DNA from: CAZGSG01 sp964528095
Lineage (GTDB): Bacteria; Bacteroidota; Bacteroidia; Chitinophagales; Chitinophagaceae
Direction of reading: 5' to 3'
Assembly (NCBI GenBank): GCA_964528095.1
Contig: CAZGSG010000202.1
Span: 1-10,788, forward strand
DNA length: 10,788 nucleotides
Shown: piece after piece, positions 8,501-10,788 of the stretch
Position numbering within the stretch: position 1 is the stretch's first letter
Layout: each line of letters starts with the position of its first letter
Made by a program: the position numbers and the translations under genes
The notes under the pieces: generated by a model
What the model saw: the letters and a program-made list of their open reading frames with translations, nothing else
Database searches by the model: none
What the model was told of the DNA's origin: nothing

Positions 8501-9718
8501 GAACTGGAAAGCAACGGCACACTGACACCGGGCGCTACGGCATTCCTGGCAAGCCAGACCACAACATCGGGCAAGCCCAATGCCTATGTGAACTGGCTGT
8601 TGCTGGATGAGCAATTCAATTTTGTATCCTCCAGCTCGGGTTTCGAAATGGTAGGAGCAGATGATACCTATACCACGCATACCCGAACAAATATGCCGGT
8701 AGATAAAAGCGGATATTTGTATATTTATGTGAGTAATGAGACGCCGAATATCGATGTGTTCTTTGATAATTTGCAGGTGACGCATGTGCGTGGGCCGCTG
8801 GTGGAGGAAGCGCATTATTATCCGTTTGGGTTGACGATGAAGGGGATTAGCTCGAGGGCGGTGAGTTTTGGTAACCCCGAGAATAAAAGCGAAAAGTTCC
8901 AAAGCCAGCCACTCGATGATGATCTGGGGGTTAACTACTATGGATTTAAATGGAGGAATCATGATCCGCAGATAGGGAGATTTATACAAATAGATCCACT
9001 CTCTGACAAATACGTACACAATAGTACTTATGCATTTTCTGAAAATAAAGTAGTAGCACATGTTGAACTAGAGGGGTTAGAATCTGTATATGCAACAATG
9101 GCTGATGCATTTAGAAGAGATGGTATAACCAAAAGCGTTGGAGATGATGTTGTAAGGAAATTCAAAAATGTTACAGAACGTGCAGGCCGGGTTTCAAAGG
9201 ACATTTTAACCGTAGCAGGCGGGGTTACATTGATGATAGCGTCTGGTGGTACCGCGGCACCATTATTAGCATTTACTTCAGGAGTTTTTGCAACTGCCGG
9301 AGGAACGACTAAACTAATACTTGATGCTCAAGGTGACTATGAGCAAGCTGATCTTACTCCAACAACAATTTCCGGATCATTTTTAATGACCATCAACGAA
9401 ATGGCAGGGAAAGATAAAAACGGGAAAAATGCCATATCCAAGGAATTTTTGGCTACAATAGAAACGGTTGAAGGTATGGTTACACTTAATTTTAAAGATT
9501 TGGGATCATTCGATGATTTATCAAAGGCGAGTAACAACATTTCTGGCGTTACTTTGTCTATCGATGTACAAGGTTTGCCAAAAGACATCCAAACTCTTAT
9601 TCAGAACGCATTCAAGCCGCAAATTGTAGATACAAATAGGTCTAATACACCCGTGTCAGATCACTCAGAAGATACAAAATGGAAAAGAGACGCTGAATTA
9701 AGAAATCGTTCAAGGTGA
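5510..9718 (+). CDS. Secreted RHS-repeat protein (DUF6443-type) with full RHS core and variable C-terminal tip
   Basis: The start is ATG 5510 or, two codons on, ATG 5516; both give a signal peptide (MRYKSFIGRPLVLLTACCALIQTATAQ) cleaved after TAQ near residue 29. Residues about 30-170 fit the DUF6443-type start of Bacteroidota RHS proteins (NYLRSWDALAP, TTQYIDGLGRPLQTVVKKG, YNDFGLPEFSYLPF). YD repeats follow to about residue 830, for example YVYDDIGRLRAV, YEYDARGRMIVKK, FEYDELGRVLNV, YDEANRLLKAD, YDGNGNLTLD and YTYDATGNKLKKV. The RHS core has KDHLGNVR (865-872), YYPFGLTMKGIS (1103 on), GRFIQIDPL (1156-1164) and VELEGLE (1185-1191). About 220 residues between HLGNVR and YYPFG are an inserted beta-sandwich-like domain. 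The tip, residues 1192-1402, is unlike the rest. In RHS and TcC proteins the YD repeats form a hollow shell around the C-terminal effector, and the core often cuts the tip free; whether cleavage occurs here cannot be seen. The stop codon shares one base with the next gene. RHS identity is very sure; toxin delivery is inferred. Confidence 0.95.
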   Translation: MLMRYKSFIGRPLVLLTACCALIQTATAQRALPEKYAGRGTVNYLRSWDALAPEQNADSLKNRALRDVRETTQYIDGLGRPLQTVVKKGSLVTGGSAKDLVSSNIYNDFGLPEFSYLPFVADTVGGNSILNDGTVKVNPFQQQAAFMQRQYGAQGETYFYGRTVYEASPLSRELKSLAPGNSWVGADRGVRQEYSFNDAIGEPSVKVWRIDDTPGSLPYIDGIYGTGQLRRNAVYDEHDNLSFEYIDKQGKTVLKSMPVSGDWLITFYVYDDIGRLRAVIPPKAVPAIWSNWVMTQGVMDELCFRYEYDARGRMIVKKVPGAGEVRMVYDARDRLVLSQDANIRTAHQWMYTQYDELNRAVATGLITDNTNYNNRGYHASAAASSTAYPNLGSYTAEELTRTFYDDYDWLSVNGNPFPATRNTDYDGHLYIPSNITSPYPQALSQNMLANGLVTGTKTRVLGTNTFLYGIVYYDERQRVIQTINNNITGWTDAITTQYDFAGKVLVQTVFSGKDFSEQRIDFIKTRFEYDELGRVLNVFKKPYSHFSGSWKGDVEEQIVQNQYDVIGQLKQKKLAPAYNSNAGLETENFDYNIRGWMLGMNRDYAKDANNNNYFGFDLGYDKANNGIIGSQSYLTPQYNGNIGGMVWKSKGDGEKRKYDFLYDEANRLLKADFSQYTSGSFNKNAGVDFSVSSMSYDLNGNILNMTQKGLKLTSSSIIDSLIYGYESNSNKLAYVTDKNNDASTKLGDFKEINNNTTTDYSYDGNGNLTLDNNKAISSITYNHLNLPSVITVTSKGTITYTYDATGNKLKKVTVDNTVSPSVTTTTLYIGGSVYENDVLQFIGHEEGRMRFRASDNTFQFDYMLKDHLGNVRAVLTEEQQTDAYPAATMETANATTEEIYYSSNVANTRVTLPAGYPANTPPGNARVAKVSGSGYKIGPGIILKVMAGDKFHLTANSWYKKSGSSPGTPVSPLSELVVNLLNTVGYLSNLNHGPTVGELESNGTLTPGATAFLASQTTTSGKPNAYVNWLLLDEQFNFVSSSSGFEMVGADDTYTTHTRTNMPVDKSGYLYIYVSNETPNIDVFFDNLQVTHVRGPLVEEAHYYPFGLTMKGISSRAVSFGNPENKSEKFQSQPLDDDLGVNYYGFKWRNHDPQIGRFIQIDPLSDKYVHNSTYAFSENKVVAHVELEGLESVYATMADAFRRDGITKSVGDDVVRKFKNVTERAGRVSKDILTVAGGVTLMIASGGTAAPLLAFTSGVFATAGGTTKLILDAQGDYEQADLTPTTISGSFLMTINEMAGKDKNGKNAISKEFLATIETVEGMVTLNFKDLGSFDDLSKASNNISGVTLSIDVQGLPKDIQTLIQNAFKPQIVDTNRSNTPVSDHSEDTKWKRDAELRNRSR
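9083..9718 (+). other. Polymorphic C-terminal tip of the RHS protein (candidate effector domain)
   Basis: This is the coding segment after the core motif ELEGLE, residues 1192-1402 of the RHS protein. It has three parts: a charged helical lead (DAFRRDGITKSVGDDVVRKF), a Gly/Ala-rich hydrophobic stretch at residues 1232-1271 (ILTVAGGVTLMIASGGTAAP then LLAFTSGVFATAGG) and a polar C-terminal part ending in a charged tail (DHSEDTKWKRDAELRNRSR). Gly-rich hydrophobic stretches are common just after RHS cores, either as pre-toxin linkers or as membrane-active segments. I see no HNH, AHH, ADP-ribosyltransferase, deaminase or peptidase signature. By hand count the block 9001-9060 is 32% GC against 52% for 8761-8820, so the switch falls at the core/tip boundary. 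A membrane-inserting effector, an unrecognised enzyme or a decayed tip all remain possible. Confidence 0.6.
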
Positions 9719-9720
9719 TG
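9715..9720 (+). promoter_or_regulatory. Stop-start overlap (TGATG) coupling the RHS gene to its downstream gene
   Basis: The RHS stop TGA (9716-9718) shares its last A with the ATG (9718-9720) of the membrane-protein gene. No purine-rich ribosome site stands clear upstream (local sequence gaaatcgttcaag), so initiation probably depends on ribosomes finishing the RHS message. This would tie production of the candidate immunity protein to that of the tip. Confidence 0.6.
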
Positions 9721-10212
9721 AAAATAAAAACTTTAGTTCAACATATAGGCGCAAATGAATTTCGATTCAATAACGTAAAGTTTATTGATCGGATTTTATT
9801 GTATTTGAGGGGAGGGTATGTATTTTATGTTATTTCTTTAATTTTCATTACATCCACAGCCTCAATTTTATGGGCGGTGGGAATAGTCGGTATCATCGTT
9901 CTATATAATTTCATTGAAGCGTACAGGTGGTGTATAGGTTACATTTTGAAGCTAGAGAAAAAGGGAGAATCGTTTGAATTGGAATATATGGTTCGCAATA
10001 AACTACACAGGTTTGAGGGGGATGTTAAAAATATATCAATCCATGAAAGAAAGGTGTGGTATAAATTTCCTGCAACAATATCTTATATGTGCATTTATTA
10101 TGAAGGAAAATTAATCGTAAGACAGTTTGAAATTCTGGATATAAAAGAACCAATATTTAAATTAGTATTAACTTGTTTTTATGGAGAAGATAATATTTCA
10201 GTATCGGCTTAG
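9718..10212 (+). CDS. Small two-helix membrane protein, candidate immunity protein
   Basis: The ATG at 9718 overlaps the RHS stop by one base (TGATG), a typical translational-coupling junction. A GTG one codon earlier (9715) is possible but less likely. The 164-residue product has a basic N-terminus (RFNNVKFIDRILLYLR), then two hydrophobic helices separated by little (about residues 34-50, YVFYVISLIFITSTASI, and 51-67, LWAVGIVGIIVLYNFIE), forming a membrane hairpin. About 95 residues of predicted beta strands follow (ILKLEKKGESFELEY, NISIHERKVWYKF, YMCIYYEGKLIVRQFEI). A membrane hairpin followed by such a domain recalls bacterial PH-like proteins, but the match is weak. I do not recognise the family. 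Its place directly after a polymorphic RHS tip, with the same low GC (about 27% in 9721-9780), makes it the first candidate for the cognate immunity protein. Its 3' end overlaps the lipoprotein gene by 32 bases. Confidence 0.82.
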   Translation: MKIKTLVQHIGANEFRFNNVKFIDRILLYLRGGYVFYVISLIFITSTASILWAVGIVGIIVLYNFIEAYRWCIGYILKLEKKGESFELEYMVRNKLHRFEGDVKNISIHERKVWYKFPATISYMCIYYEGKLIVRQFEILDIKEPIFKLVLTCFYGEDNISVSA

Positions 10213-10609
10213 CCTGGTTCTCTTAATGAGTATGTGTTTATTTATAGCGTGTGCTAAAAAAAAAAGAAACTTCGATTGCTCTAGCCTAAAGCGGGGTACT
10301 TTTATTCAATATTCTAGGTTTTTGGATGACACTTTTTTGATTAGAAGATATGATACAATACAAATCGAGAAAAGTAAAAAAACTGGAATGCTTTTGTATT
10401 CTAAGATAAAATGGAGAAATGCTTGTGAATATGATATTAGCTTCCTGCTTAGTAGTGATAGAAAAGTAGATTCAATTTTTAAAGTAATTTCACGCCCTTT
10501 GAGTATTAAGATTCTTTCTATTGAAAGTAGTTACTATATCTTTAAAGCTTCTGTATTAGGGTTAAATAACGAGGTAATAGATACTATGAAAATTGTTTCA
10601 GGCCCGTAA
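10181..10609 (+). CDS. Small lipoprotein with DCSxLKxGxF / KTG / C-E-Y motifs, second immunity or accessory candidate
   Basis: The start at ATG 10181 lies inside the preceding gene (32-base overlap) and is chosen because it gives a full lipoprotein signal: YR, then hydrophobic LSLVLLMSMCLFIA, then C24. The next in-frame ATG (10226) would leave too short a signal. The lipobox (FIA-C) is loose but common in Bacteroidota. After C24 comes AKKKRN, a basic run with none of the acidic residues of the Bacteroidota surface-export signal, so a periplasm-facing lipoprotein is more likely than a surface one. The mature domain carries D32-C33-S-S-L-K-R-G-T-F, then RRYDTIQIEKSKKTG (55-69), KIKWRNAC (to C82) and EYDISF. 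This is the layout I recall for a widespread family of about 130-residue Bacteroidota lipoproteins of unknown function, some mislabelled 'DNA topoisomerase IV'. C33 and C82 could form a disulfide. Its role beside the RHS tip is unknown; periplasmic immunity is an inference. Confidence 0.82.
   Translation: MEKIIFQYRLSLVLLMSMCLFIACAKKKRNFDCSSLKRGTFIQYSRFLDDTFLIRRYDTIQIEKSKKTGMLLYSKIKWRNACEYDISFLLSSDRKVDSIFKVISRPLSIKILSIESSYYIFKASVLGLNNEVIDTMKIVSGP
10256..10265 (+). repeat. A10 homopolymer tract just after the lipobox codon
   Basis: Ten consecutive A residues encode AAA AAA AAA and the first base of AGA (K26-K28, R29), two codons after the lipid-attachment cysteine of the lipoprotein gene. Runs of this length are prone to replication or transcriptional slippage, and a one-base change here would frameshift the whole mature domain. 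The frame is intact in this sequence. It may be no more than a Lys-rich linker in AT-rich DNA. Confidence 0.9.
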
Positions 10610-10788
10610 CCAAATAATGAAATCAAATATTACATCTTTGCGGGGTGTTCCTTTTACAATAACTAGAAGAGGCCTCATCGTTTGTCCGGCGAATAAAGGG
10701 CTTTCTGTTTTACTAAATATTCATTAATTGACCCCGATACATTTTAATGTCCAATAACCCGCAAATAAATAATAACCACCTAAGAAAA
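10610..10788. other. Non-coding or undetermined right edge
   Basis: No convincing gene, strong hairpin-plus-T terminator or RNA gene is visible in these 179 bases. A 36-codon + strand frame (10617-10727, MKSNITSLRGVPF...) has no recognisable features and is probably chance. On the - strand a frame enters from the right edge and stops at TAA 10726-10724, reading FLGGYYLFAGYWTLKCIGVN. Its hydrophobic composition could be the C-terminus of a convergent gene lying mostly outside the window, but 21 open codons are not significant alone. Confidence 0.4.

Noticed and set aside
8447..9061. A 204-codon open frame on the - strand inside the RHS core and insertion
   Set aside because: It lies wholly opposite a strongly supported RHS coding region with recognisable motifs. 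Its product is rich in I, R and H as antisense frames tend to be and has no family features.
9083..9715. Assigning a named toxin activity (nuclease, deaminase, ADP-ribosyltransferase, peptidase) to the RHS tip
   Set aside because: No catalytic motif of these families is visible; the single DH near the C-terminus is not enough for a nuclease call.
9715..9717. GTG as the start of the two-helix membrane protein
   Set aside because: An ATG follows as the very next codon and gives the classic TGATG overlap; the GTG would add only one residue.
10626..10640. Bacteroidota -7 promoter-like element (TACATCTTTG)
   Set aside because: The spacing between TA and TTTG is four bases instead of two, and no -33 TTG element lies at the right distance.
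10690..10712. Possible terminator around AAAGGGCTTT and the following TTTT
   Set aside because: The stem is only four A/T-rich pairs with a two-base loop, too weak to call an intrinsic terminator.

Overview
The window looks like a piece of a Bacteroidota chromosome, most likely from the Chitinophagaceae (Chitinophaga/Niastella type). This is inferred from moderate GC, A-rich sequence before the start codons instead of strong Shine-Dalgarno sites, signal peptides ending in ..AQ or ..GQ, and the characteristic Bacteroidota form of RHS protein (DUF6443-type N-terminus, core motifs HLGNVR, YYPFG, GRFIQIDPL and ELEGLE). The genus call is a recollection of family style, not a search result.

All six supported genes lie on the + strand with almost no space between them, so the region reads as one transcription unit that starts upstream of the window. 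The order is: (1) the 3' part of a coiled-coil protein with an outer-membrane-barrel-like C-terminus (1-1320, open at the left edge); (2) a 1269-residue secreted SpvB-like/YD-repeat protein with beta-sandwich insertions and a cysteine-rich tail (1347-5156); (3) a 111-residue secreted helical protein resembling the Spy/CpxP (LTxxQ) type (5166-5501); (4) a 1402-residue secreted RHS protein with a DUF6443-like start, YD repeats, a full RHS core and a 211-residue C-terminal tip (5510-9718); (5) a small two-helix membrane protein (9718-10212); and (6) a small lipoprotein (10181-10609). The last 179 bases hold no convincing gene.

The working interpretation is a polymorphic-toxin-like export locus. 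Genes 2 and 4 resemble the two halves of the Tc-toxin B/C cocoon (SpvB-like N-terminal half plus RHS-core C-terminal half), each with its own signal peptide. Genes 1 and 3 would be envelope companions: a barrel-type outer-membrane partner and a periplasmic helical chaperone-like protein. The gene 4 tip and genes 5 and 6 are clearly AT-richer than the rest, the usual sign of an exchangeable toxin-immunity cassette fused to a conserved RHS core. The tip carries no toxin motif I can recognise, so toxin and immunity roles are inferred from position, composition and architecture only.
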